A stretch of 15,141 nt of DNA, from assembly GCA_047973085.1 (NCBI GenBank), contig JBKEBI010000044.1, positions 1 through 15,141 on the forward strand, read 5' to 3'. The position numbers and the translations under genes were made by a program. The notes below the pieces were generated by a model that was given only the letters and a program-made list of their open reading frames with translations, did no database searches and had not been told where the DNA came from. Position 1 is the first letter of the stretch. Each line of letters begins with the position of its first letter. Below, one piece after another: positions 6,651 to 13,637 of the stretch. Source of the DNA: JBKEDG01 sp047973085 (GTDB taxonomy: Bacteria > Bacillota_I > Bacilli_A > JBKEDG01).

Positions 6651-8348
6651 CTACATTTCTTCTGGAATTTCAATTCCAAGTATTTTTGTGCCTTCTTCTA
6701 GTACTGTTAGTACTGATTTACATACAACTAAATTTAAATATTTCTCATTTTTATCTTCTACAAATATCTTAGTACTAGCATAATATTTATTAAATTCAGA
6801 AGCAAGTTCTAAAACATATTTTGCTAACTGACTAGGATCATATTTATCGATAGTGTAATCTAAAATCTCTTCAAAACTCATCAGTGTTGAAACTATCTTC
6901 CATAACTCAGAAGAAATTTGATCATATTTTAAATCTATATTTGTCATAACTTCAAAGTCTTTTAATAAAGATTTGATTCTCACTCCAGTATATTGAATAT
7001 ATGGTCCAGTCTCTCCCTCAAATGAAAGTGTTTTTTCCCATGAAAACGAATAATCTTTTTTTCTATTTATAAATAACTCTTGAAAAACGATTGCACCGAT
7101 TCCTATTTGTTTACTAACTTGATTAAAATCTTTAATATTAGATTTTTTCTCTATTAAAATTTCATTTGACTTAGCAATAGCTTTATTTAATACATCCTCT
7201 AAAAATAATACACGACCTGCTCTAGTAGACAAACTTCCCTCTTCAAGAGATACAGTACCGAATGGAATATGAACACAATCCTTTACCCATTTATGTCCCA
7301 TTAACTCATGGATCTTCATCCATTGATTAAAATGCAGTTCTTGTTGATACCCAACTACATATATATTCTTATAAAAATTATAATGTTCATGACGATATTG
7401 CGCTGCAGCAAGATCACGAGTAATATACATTGTTGACCCATCACGTTTTGTTACCAAAGCATTTGGCATCCCATATTCCTCAAGTTTTACAATACCTGCT
7501 CCATCATCTTCTATCAAAACTTTTTTTTCTTTCATTTCTTCAATAATAGCAGGCATTTTATCTGAATAAAAACTTTCTCCTGCATAAGAATCAAATTTAA
7601 TATTAAACATATCATATACACGATTAAACTCTATTAAACTGATTTCTCTAATCCATTCCCATAGTTCATACGCCTCTTCGTTATTATTCTCTAATTTAGT
7701 AAACCAACTACGAGCTTCATCTTCCAACTCAGGATGATTTTCTGCTTCATCATGAAACTTAATATATAACTTAAGTAATTCAGGAATAGGATTTTTAGCT
7801 ATGACATCCTTATCTCCCCAATTATTAATTGCAACAATCAGCTTACCAAATTGTGTTCCATAATCTCCTATATGATTAATTCCCACAGTATCATATCCTC
7901 GTTTTTTAAAAACATTATAAAGTGCAGCTCCAATTAAAGTTGTACGAATGTGCCCAATGTGAAATGGTTTAGCAATATTAGGTGATGAATACTCAACAAT
8001 AACTGTTTTATTCTCATTTCCAATACCATTAGCATAATTATACCCTTGATCTATAATTTTTGAAAATAAACTAGATGTGAATAACTCCTTATTCAAAAAT
8101 ATATTTACATACCCATTTACAACTTCTACTTTATCAACCACATCACTTTCAAATTTTTCTGCAATCTCACTTGCAATAACTACGGGAGCTTTTTTTAAAA
8201 TCTTAGAAAGCATAAAAACAGGAATAGCAAAATCTCCCATTTCAATAGACTTTGGCTTTTCTATAACAATATTTGCTTCTATATCGTATAAATCTTTTAT
8301 TATTTCTTCAAAACTAGTCTTAATACTATTTTTTATTTCATATACCAT
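6651..8348 (-). CDS. argS: Arginyl-tRNA synthetase
   Basis: Class I aminoacyl-tRNA synthetase charging tRNA-Arg, 565 residues. The N-terminal ArgRS-specific additional domain occupies about residues 1-110. The catalytic Rossmann fold follows, with the HIGH signature in SSPNIAKPFHIGHIRTT (His130-His133), the NHIGDYGTQFG motif and YVVGYQQELHFNQW. The KMSKS position is degenerate (SLSTRAGRV), as is common in ArgRS. The C-terminal helical DALR anticodon-binding domain contains GPYIQYTGVRIKSLL. The ATG at 8348 follows TAGGAGG, created by the stop of the preceding gene. All Trp codons checked here are TGG, arguing against a Mycoplasma-type code. The gene looks intact. Confidence 0.98.
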   Translation of the reverse strand: MVYEIKNSIKTSFEEIIKDLYDIEANIVIEKPKSIEMGDFAIPVFMLSKILKKAPVVIASEIAEKFESDVVDKVEVVNGYVNIFLNKELFTSSLFSKIIDQGYNYANGIGNENKTVIVEYSSPNIAKPFHIGHIRTTLIGAALYNVFKKRGYDTVGINHIGDYGTQFGKLIVAINNWGDKDVIAKNPIPELLKLYIKFHDEAENHPELEDEARSWFTKLENNNEEAYELWEWIREISLIEFNRVYDMFNIKFDSYAGESFYSDKMPAIIEEMKEKKVLIEDDGAGIVKLEEYGMPNALVTKRDGSTMYITRDLAAAQYRHEHYNFYKNIYVVGYQQELHFNQWMKIHELMGHKWVKDCVHIPFGTVSLEEGSLSTRAGRVLFLEDVLNKAIAKSNEILIEKKSNIKDFNQVSKQIGIGAIVFQELFINRKKDYSFSWEKTLSFEGETGPYIQYTGVRIKSLLKDFEVMTNIDLKYDQISSELWKIVSTLMSFEEILDYTIDKYDPSQLAKYVLELASEFNKYYASTKIFVEDKNEKYLNLVVCKSVLTVLEEGTKILGIEIPEEM

Positions 8349-8357
8349 AAATTCCTC

Positions 8358-8702
8358 CTAAATAATACTTAGTGATACATATACTTCTTGATCAAGAACG
8401 TATTTAAAATCTAAATGCAAAATTTCATTTTCATACTTTAAATCAAACTCAATTATTTCAAAAGGCAAATTGCTATTCACTTCTAAAAGCTTTACATATC
8501 CGATACTTTTTTCAAAATCAAATAGCATTTCCATTTCATTATTTTTCCGTAGTAAATATTGATTTGATAAATCAATTGTATTATCAAAGTCATCTATAAA
8601 AAACCTAAGTTGATTTTTTATATTTAAAACTTCAACCTTTCTAACTGAATATGGAACATGTGATGATTCAAAATGGTATTTTTTATATATTTTATTTTCC
8701 AT
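8358..8702 (-). CDS. DUF1934 beta-barrel protein (YwiB-like)
   Basis: Small 114-residue protein with alternating hydrophobic strands and no signal peptide, cysteine pair or catalytic motif. Size, strand-rich composition and position immediately upstream of argS match the DUF1934/YwiB family of Bacillota, whose members fold as calycin-like beta-barrels of unknown function. The N-terminal YHFESSHVPYSVRKVEVL region and the C-terminal LKYENEILHLDFKYVL strand pair fit. The start at 8702 is preceded by GGAGGTG. It is first in the operon, directly downstream of a promoter with an extended -10. The family assignment rests mostly on context and shape, hence moderate confidence; the CDS itself is certain. 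Confidence 0.8.
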   Translation of the reverse strand: MENKIYKKYHFESSHVPYSVRKVEVLNIKNQLRFFIDDFDNTIDLSNQYLLRKNNEMEMLFDFEKSIGYVKLLEVNSNLPFEIIEFDLKYENEILHLDFKYVLDQEVYVSLSII

Positions 8703-8727
8703 AACACACCTCCATATACTACACTAT

Positions 8728-8756
8728 ATTATATCAAAAAATAAGGGATTTTTAAA
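8728..8756 (-). promoter_or_regulatory. Promoter of the DUF1934-argS-rpoE-fba-tauE-ppiB operon
   Basis: Minus strand: TTTAAA (8751-8756), a 17-nt spacer ending in TGA, then TATAAT (8728-8733), i.e. an extended -10 (TGnTATAAT). It lies between the terminator of the upstream operon and the first start codon. Confidence 0.75.
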
Positions 8757-8777
8757 GTATTATTATAGAATACTTTT

Positions 8778-8811
8778 TATAAAAAGAGAACTATCATAAG
8801 ATAATTCTCTT
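8778..8811 (-). terminator. Terminator of the hutH-ilvE-Cys-rich operon
   Basis: On the minus strand AAGAGAATTATC (8811-8800) pairs with GATAGTTCTCTT (8795-8784): 12 bp including one G-T pair, tetraloop TTAT, then a TTTTTAT tail. Confidence 0.88.
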
Positions 8812-8823
8812 CTATTTATAGCT

Positions 8824-8997
8824 TTACTTGCTCTCTTTACTTTTATAGTTTCCACATGCCTTATTGCTACATCCTTCACATTCAGGTATACTATCAAAAG
8901 CTTCCTCTGGAATTGGCGTGTTATGATTTTCTTTCCATAAGAAAATAAATCCAACAATTAGAACAATTAAAATTACAATCAACACTAAAACTCTCAT
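8824..8997 (-). CDS. Small cysteine-rich membrane-anchored protein, function unknown
   Basis: A 57-residue protein starting MRVLVLIVILIVLIVGFIF: one N-terminal membrane helix (about residues 2-20), then WKENHNTPIPEEAFDSIPE, then a compact cysteine motif CEGCSNKACGN (Cys40, Cys43, Cys48) and a lysine-rich end. With a positive residue near the N-terminus and no cleavage site, the topology is uncertain. The ATG at 8997 has AAAAGGAAG 4 nt upstream and lies 13 nt after the ilvE stop, and a strong terminator follows, so it is the last gene of the hutH-ilvE operon. The CxxC plus extra Cys layout recalls small FeoB-associated Cys-rich proteins and could bind a metal or Fe-S cluster, but no feo genes are here and I do not recognise the family. 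A longer ORF overlaps it in another frame and is spurious. Confidence 0.82.
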   Translation of the reverse strand: MRVLVLIVILIVLIVGFIFLWKENHNTPIPEEAFDSIPECEGCSNKACGNYKSKESK

Positions 8998-9010
8998 TTT
9001 ACTTCCTTTT

Positions 9011-10012
9011 CTATTTTACTTCTACCAACCAGTCTAAATACTTATCATTTTTCCCATATTGAATATCAATAAGTAAATTGTAAAGTTTAGTTACATACTC
9101 TCCAACTTCATCATCTGATGAAAAGCGATTTTCCTTACCATTATGCTCTATAACAGAAATTGGTGTAATAACTGCTGCAGTACCACATGCCCCTACTTCA
9201 ATAAATTCATTTACATTATCTATTTTACAATCTCTCTCAAGCACTGTAAGTCCTAATTCTTTTTCAGCAAGTTCCATTAAAGAACGCTTAGTAATACTAT
9301 TTAAAATTGAAGGAGATGTTGGAGTTACAAACTCATTATTTTTTGTTATTCCAAAAAAGTTTGCTGCTCCTACTTCTTCAATATTTTCATGATTTATTGG
9401 ATCTAAGTATATACAATCAGCATATCCACGCTGAACAGCTTCATCATGCGGAAGAAGACTTGCTGCATAATTTCCACCTACTTTGGCCTTACCTGTTCCA
9501 TATCTTGCCGCTCTATCATATTTAGTTGTGCAGAATTTTACAGGCTTAAAACCATCTGCAAAATATGCTCCCACAGGTGCAACAAATATTACAAATAAAT
9601 ATTCTGGTGCAGGTTTTACTCCTAAGTTTTCTCCTACACCTATGACAAATGGTCTAAGATACAAAGAACTACCAGTTCCATATGATGGTACAACATCAAC
9701 ATTTGCTTTTACAACATCTATACATCCTTTTATAAAAAGTTCTTCTGGAACTTCAGGCATATATAACCTTGCACAACTTTCAGCCATTCTTTGAGCATTG
9801 AGTTCAGGCCTGAAAAGTGAAACTTTTCCCGAAGGTGAAGCAAATGCTTTCAAACCTTCAAAACATTGTTGACCATAATGTAGTGCTGTACTTGATTCAT
9901 CAATGTGTAAAATTGAATCCTCACTAAGCATTCCACTATCCCATTTACCGTCTTTGTAATGAGCTATAAAACGATATTTTTGCTTGCTATATTTAAAACC
10001 TTTAACTGCCAT
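9011..10012 (-). CDS. ilvE: Branched-chain amino-acid aminotransferase (class IV PLP)
   Basis: Transfers amino groups between Leu/Ile/Val and 2-oxoglutarate; cytosolic PLP enzyme of 333 residues. It is of the longer 'BCAT II' kind (as in Bacillus YbgE/YwaA and eukaryotes), seen from LHYGQQCFEGLKAFASPSG, FRPELNAQRM and the PLP-lysine region YGTGKAKVGGNYAASLL, with Lys177 the expected Schiff-base residue. The phosphate-binding end EVGACGTAAVITPI is intact. The start at 10012 follows TAGGAC, formed by the hutH stop (7-nt gap), showing tight coupling to hutH. No other branched-chain biosynthesis gene is present, so a catabolic or salvage role, or glutamate recycling, is as likely as biosynthesis. 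The exact substrate preference is inferred. Confidence 0.95.
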   Translation of the reverse strand: MAVKGFKYSKQKYRFIAHYKDGKWDSGMLSEDSILHIDESSTALHYGQQCFEGLKAFASPSGKVSLFRPELNAQRMAESCARLYMPEVPEELFIKGCIDVVKANVDVVPSYGTGSSLYLRPFVIGVGENLGVKPAPEYLFVIFVAPVGAYFADGFKPVKFCTTKYDRAARYGTGKAKVGGNYAASLLPHDEAVQRGYADCIYLDPINHENIEEVGAANFFGITKNNEFVTPTSPSILNSITKRSLMELAEKELGLTVLERDCKIDNVNEFIEVGACGTAAVITPISVIEHNGKENRFSSDDEVGEYVTKLYNLLIDIQYGKNDKYLDWLVEVK

Positions 10013-10019
10013 AATAGTC

Positions 10020-11552
10020 CTACCCTTCTAATAAATCAAATTGTTTTTCAAATTCTTCGACAATACTGTTAGATTCTACAACCTCAACAGCCTTATTAAT
10101 ATAAACATGCATCTCTACATCATCTAAAATATAATCGCATGCATTTCTTAAATGTTTATATCCAATAGCAGTACCATCTCCTAATTTTTTAGTAGATTTT
10201 TGAATATCAATTGCTTGTCCTGCAGTAAGTAACTCCATTCCTACAACCTTTTGAGCATTTTTTAAGATATTTCTAGCTTTTCTAGCACCTATAGTTCCCA
10301 TTGAAACATGATCTTCTTGATTAGCACTTGATGGAATACTATCTACACTTGCTGGATGAGCTAGAGACTTATTTTCTGAAACCAAACTAGCAGCACTATA
10401 TTGTAAAATCATAAATCCTGAATGAAGTCCACCATTTTCAGTTAAAAATGCTGGCAATCCACTTAAAGCTGGATTTACAAGCCTTTCTATACGTCTTTCA
10501 CTTACATTTGCTATCTCAGCAATTGCAACAGCCATAGTATCAAAAGCAATAGCCATAATTTGACCATGGAAATTACCTCCAGAAATTGCAATGTCATCTT
10601 CTGGGAAAATTACTGGATTATCTGTAACAGAATTCATTTCTATATTAACTTTTTCAAGTACATATGCTAGAGCATCTTTACTTCCACCATGAATTTGTGG
10701 AGTACATCTTAAAGAATAAGCATCCTGCACTCTTACTTCACCTTGCTTTGTAACTCTTTCACTATTATTTAAAATTTTTCTTAAATTTGCAGCTGTATTA
10801 ATTTGACCCTTATGTGCTCTAACTTCATGAAGTTGTGGACGAAGTGCATCTGTAATTCCATTTAACGCCTCAAAAGTCATACCAGTTACTATATCTGCCA
10901 TCTTCATTAAATTGATAGCATCGTATAAAGTAATTGCTCCAATCGATGTCATAGCTTGTGTTCCATTTATCAATGCAAGCCCTTCTTTTGAAGTTAATCT
11001 AATAGTAGAAAGTCCTGCTTCTTTCATAGCTTCTGCTCCTGGTAAAACACTTCCATTATATGAAGCACTACCATACCCAAGCATTACAAGTGCTACATGT
11101 GATAATGGTGCAAGATCTCCACTCGCTCCTAAGCTTCCTTGTTCTGGTACTTGAGGAATTACATTTGCATTAATCATCTCAACTAGTTTTTCCACTGTTG
11201 AAAGTCTAATTCCCGAATGCCCTTTGACAAGCGCATTTACACGAAGAACCATAATTCCTTTTGAATATTCATCATCAAGCATTGCTCCAACTCCACACGA
11301 ATGTGAAATAATTAAATTAGTTTGTAAATCTTCAGCATCTTCCTTAGAAATAAAAACATCACTAAATTTACCAAACCCCGTAGTCAATCCATAAACAACT
11401 TTTTCTTCATTTACTAATTTTTCTACATATTCTCTTGTCTTAACAACTTTCTTTGCAGCATCAGGACAAATTTCAACTTTATAATCATGCCTTACCACAT
11501 TAATAAAATCTTGTAATGTTAAATCATTTCCATTTAAAACAACTTTTTTCAT
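10020..11552 (-). CDS. hutH: Histidine ammonia-lyase
   Basis: Deaminates L-histidine to urocanate and ammonia using the autocatalytic MIO group. With the ATG at 11552 the protein is 510 residues, matching typical HutH (about 508). The MIO triad Ala143-Ser144-Gly145 lies in EQGSLGASGDLAPLSH. Tyr54 in VVYGLTTGFGK, His84 in LIISHSCGVG and the glutamate in NQEDHVSMG support histidine rather than phenylalanine specificity. I prefer the ATG at 11552 because GGAGG lies 6 nt before it; an in-frame TTG at 11564 would overlap the ribosome binding site. It is first in an operon with ilvE and a small Cys-rich protein; no hutU, hutI, hutG or histidine permease occurs in the window, so the pathway is incomplete locally. 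A related MIO lyase or aminomutase is less likely. Confidence 0.92.
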   Translation of the reverse strand: MKKVVLNGNDLTLQDFINVVRHDYKVEICPDAAKKVVKTREYVEKLVNEEKVVYGLTTGFGKFSDVFISKEDAEDLQTNLIISHSCGVGAMLDDEYSKGIMVLRVNALVKGHSGIRLSTVEKLVEMINANVIPQVPEQGSLGASGDLAPLSHVALVMLGYGSASYNGSVLPGAEAMKEAGLSTIRLTSKEGLALINGTQAMTSIGAITLYDAINLMKMADIVTGMTFEALNGITDALRPQLHEVRAHKGQINTAANLRKILNNSERVTKQGEVRVQDAYSLRCTPQIHGGSKDALAYVLEKVNIEMNSVTDNPVIFPEDDIAISGGNFHGQIMAIAFDTMAVAIAEIANVSERRIERLVNPALSGLPAFLTENGGLHSGFMILQYSAASLVSENKSLAHPASVDSIPSSANQEDHVSMGTIGARKARNILKNAQKVVGMELLTAGQAIDIQKSTKKLGDGTAIGYKHLRNACDYILDDVEMHVYINKAVEVVESNSIVEEFEKQFDLLEG

Positions 11553-11582
11553 ATATACCTCCAATAAATATCATCTAAATAG

Positions 11583-11611
11583 ATTATACTATTTTTATAG
11601 AATAAATACAA
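11583..11611 (-). promoter_or_regulatory. Promoter of hutH-ilvE-Cys-rich operon
   Basis: Minus strand TTGTAT (11606-11611), a 17-nt spacer and TATAAT (11583-11588), giving a short leader before the ATG at 11552. No obvious operator or long structured leader is seen, so histidine-responsive control is not evident. Confidence 0.65.
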
Positions 11612-11659
11612 TAAAATCAGACTAAAACTCTCTATTAATAACCCTAGTTTTTAATAAAA

Positions 11660-11694
11660 CAAAATAAAAAGTAGGCTATTTACAAACCTACTTT
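11660..11694 (-). terminator. Terminator of rny
   Basis: Minus strand AAAGTAGG (11694-11687) pairs with CCTACTTT (11675-11668) around an 11-nt loop, followed by TTTTATTTTG. The stem sequence AAAGTAGG is the same as the outer stem of the terminator at 2119-2180. Confidence 0.85.
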
Positions 11695-11712
11695 AAAACA
11701 AATATATATTAT

Positions 11713-13278
11713 TTATCTAGCCTCTTCATTTGCACGTGTTTCTCGCACAACAACAACTTTAATAGTACCCGGATACTGTAAATTATCTTCAATGCTTGAT
11801 TTAATATCCTTAGCAAGTAAATAAGTTTTAGCATCATCAACCTCATCTGGATTAACAACAATTCTTACCTCTCTACCAGCTTGAAGAGCATACGCAGACT
11901 CAACACCATCAAACGAATTAGTCAAATCTTCTAATTGTTCTAAACGCTTAATATAATTTTCTAAAGAATCACTTCTCGCACCTGGTCTAGCTGCACTAAG
12001 AGCATCTGCTGCTGCAACTAAAACTGAAATTACATTATCTGGCTCAACATTACCATGATGTGAAGCAATTGCATTTAGTACTACACTATCTTCCTTATAT
12101 CGTCTAGCAAATTCAATACCTAACTCTACATGGCTACCTTCTGCCTCGTGATCAATGGCTTTACCAATGTCATGAAGTAAACCGGCACGCTTAGCTAAAA
12201 CCTGATCCTCGCCAATCTCTGCTGCAAGCAGTCCACTTAAGAACGCTACTTCTTTTGAATGTTGTAAAACACTTTGCCCATAACTAGTTCTAAAGTGTAA
12301 ACACCCTAAAAGCCTAGTTATTTCTGGATGAATCTTTCCAATTCCAAGCTCAAATACTGTTTCTTCTCCCATATTCATAATGAAAGACTCCATTTCTTTT
12401 TGAACAGACTTTACAACTTCTTCAATTCTTGTAGGATTGATTCTTCCTTCTTTAATTAACTTTTCTAAAGCTAACCTAGCCGTTTCTCTTCTAATTGGAT
12501 CATATCCACTCAAAACTACTGCATCTGGAGTATCATCAATAATCAAGTCAACTCCTGTTAATGCCTCAAAAGTACGAATGTTTCGCCCTTCACGACCAAT
12601 TATTCTTCCTTTAACATCTTCATTCGGTATTCCAACTGTAGTAACTGTTACCTCATTTGTAACATCACTTGCATATCTTTGAATTGAATTTGCCAATAAC
12701 ATTTGCGCTTTTTTATCAGCCTTACGTTTAGCATTCTCTTCTTCCTCTTTCATATATGCCACAATTTCACTACTCATATTATCCTTTACACTACTCATAA
12801 CTTGCTCTTTTGCTTCCTCTATTGAAAGCTTAGCAATATTAAGTAATAATTCTTCTTGCTCTAATATCTTCTTTTCAACCTTTTTCTCTGCTTCAATTAT
12901 TCTTTGCTGATTTTGTTTAATCTCATCTTCTTTTTTCTCAATCATATTTTCTCTATTATGCAAATTTTCCTCACGTTTAGAAATTATCTCCTCACGTTTT
13001 AAATGCTTTTCTTCTAAAACTAAATATTCTTGTTTCTTTTCTTTAATTTCTTTTTCTGATTGAATTCTTAAACGATGTATTTCCTCTTTAGCTTCAACTA
13101 AAGTATTTTTCTTTTTTTTCTCAGCTTCAAGTTCTGCATTTGAAATAATTGTTTGCGCAGTAATTCCAGCTTTGCGCATTTTCCTATTTTCCAAAGCTTT
13201 AGCAACTAAAAATCCTACTAAAACAGAACAAATAATAATTAAAATCAGAGTAATAGGCTGTTCTATAATTACATCCAT
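11713..13278 (-). CDS. rny: Ribonuclease Y
   Basis: Membrane-anchored endoribonuclease that initiates mRNA decay in Bacillota, 521 residues (family usual about 520). The order is standard: N-terminal membrane helix (about 8-28), a long charged coiled coil (about 45-200) rich in Lys/Glu, a KH RNA-binding domain (about 211-275) with GREGRNIRTFEALTGVDLIIDD, and the HD phosphohydrolase domain with the metal-binding His369-Asp370 in AGLLHDIGKAIDHE and a second histidine pair in IASHHGNVEP. The ATG at 13278 follows AGGAGG. It is a monocistronic unit with a consensus promoter and its own terminator. No truncation or unusual residue is seen. Confidence 0.98.
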   Translation of the reverse strand: MDVIIEQPITLILIIICSVLVGFLVAKALENRKMRKAGITAQTIISNAELEAEKKKKNTLVEAKEEIHRLRIQSEKEIKEKKQEYLVLEEKHLKREEIISKREENLHNRENMIEKKEDEIKQNQQRIIEAEKKVEKKILEQEELLLNIAKLSIEEAKEQVMSSVKDNMSSEIVAYMKEEEENAKRKADKKAQMLLANSIQRYASDVTNEVTVTTVGIPNEDVKGRIIGREGRNIRTFEALTGVDLIIDDTPDAVVLSGYDPIRRETARLALEKLIKEGRINPTRIEEVVKSVQKEMESFIMNMGEETVFELGIGKIHPEITRLLGCLHFRTSYGQSVLQHSKEVAFLSGLLAAEIGEDQVLAKRAGLLHDIGKAIDHEAEGSHVELGIEFARRYKEDSVVLNAIASHHGNVEPDNVISVLVAAADALSAARPGARSDSLENYIKRLEQLEDLTNSFDGVESAYALQAGREVRIVVNPDEVDDAKTYLLAKDIKSSIEDNLQYPGTIKVVVVRETRANEEAR

Positions 13279-13307
13279 CTATTTCCTCCTGATTTAACTC
13301 TATAACT

Positions 13308-13336
13308 ATTGTATTATTAATATGCTAGTATGTCAA
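13308..13336 (-). promoter_or_regulatory. Consensus sigma-A promoter of rny
   Basis: Minus strand TTGACA (13331-13336), exactly 17 nt, then TACAAT (13308-13313), 29 nt before the start codon. This is the best promoter match in the window. Confidence 0.85.
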
Positions 13337-13443
13337 GATATACATCATTATAGATGGAATAAAATTGAATTAACAACCACATAAAAAATATAACTTACCA
13401 TACCTAATTATAATATAACCTAAATTTACATAAAATAAAATAC

Positions 13444-13471
13444 TTGAAATATTAGTCTAATATGTTATAAT
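13444..13471 (+). promoter_or_regulatory. Promoter of tRNA-Cys
   Basis: TTGAAA (13444-13449), a 16-nt spacer and an extended -10 TGTTATAAT (hexamer 13466-13471), 13 nt before the mature tRNA 5' end. Confidence 0.75.
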
Positions 13472-13484
13472 AGTATAGTACTTT

Positions 13485-13559
13485 GGGTCTGTGGCCAAGT
13501 GGCTAAGGCATGGGACTGCAACTCCCTGATCATCGGTTCGAATCCGATCAGACCCTCCA
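13485..13559 (+). tRNA. tRNA-Cys (anticodon GCA)
   Basis: Cloverleaf of 75 nt with encoded CCA. The acceptor stem GGGTCTG pairs perfectly with CAGACCC; the D arm is GCC/GGC around AAGTGGCTAA. The anticodon loop CTGCAAC reads GCA (Cys) on a stem GGGA/TCCC. The T arm ATCGG/CCGAT closes TTCGAAT. The discriminator base is T (U73), the main cysteine identity element. The fifth anticodon-stem pair (27-43) would be a U-U mismatch. It stands alone with its own promoter and terminator. Confidence 0.97.
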
Positions 13560-13569
13560 ATATAAAATT

Positions 13570-13591
13570 AACCAGGGTAACCTGGTTTTTT
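13570..13591 (+). terminator. Terminator of tRNA-Cys
   Basis: AACCAGG (13570-13576) pairs with CCTGGTT (13581-13587) around loop GTAA, with a six-T run that begins in the stem and ends at 13591. Confidence 0.92.
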
Positions 13592-13637
13592 GATACTTTA
13601 AAATAATTTGAGTGAATGTAATTTGATTACACACAAA

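Noticed and set aside
8763..8957. 64-codon minus-strand ORF overlapping the small Cys-rich protein gene
   Set aside because: It runs through the terminator hairpin at its 3' end, has no ribosome binding site, and overlaps the better-supported 57-codon gene in another frame.
11553..11564. TTG start for HutH four codons upstream
   Set aside because: The TTG overlaps the GGAGG site that serves the ATG at 11552; the ATG also gives the usual family length.
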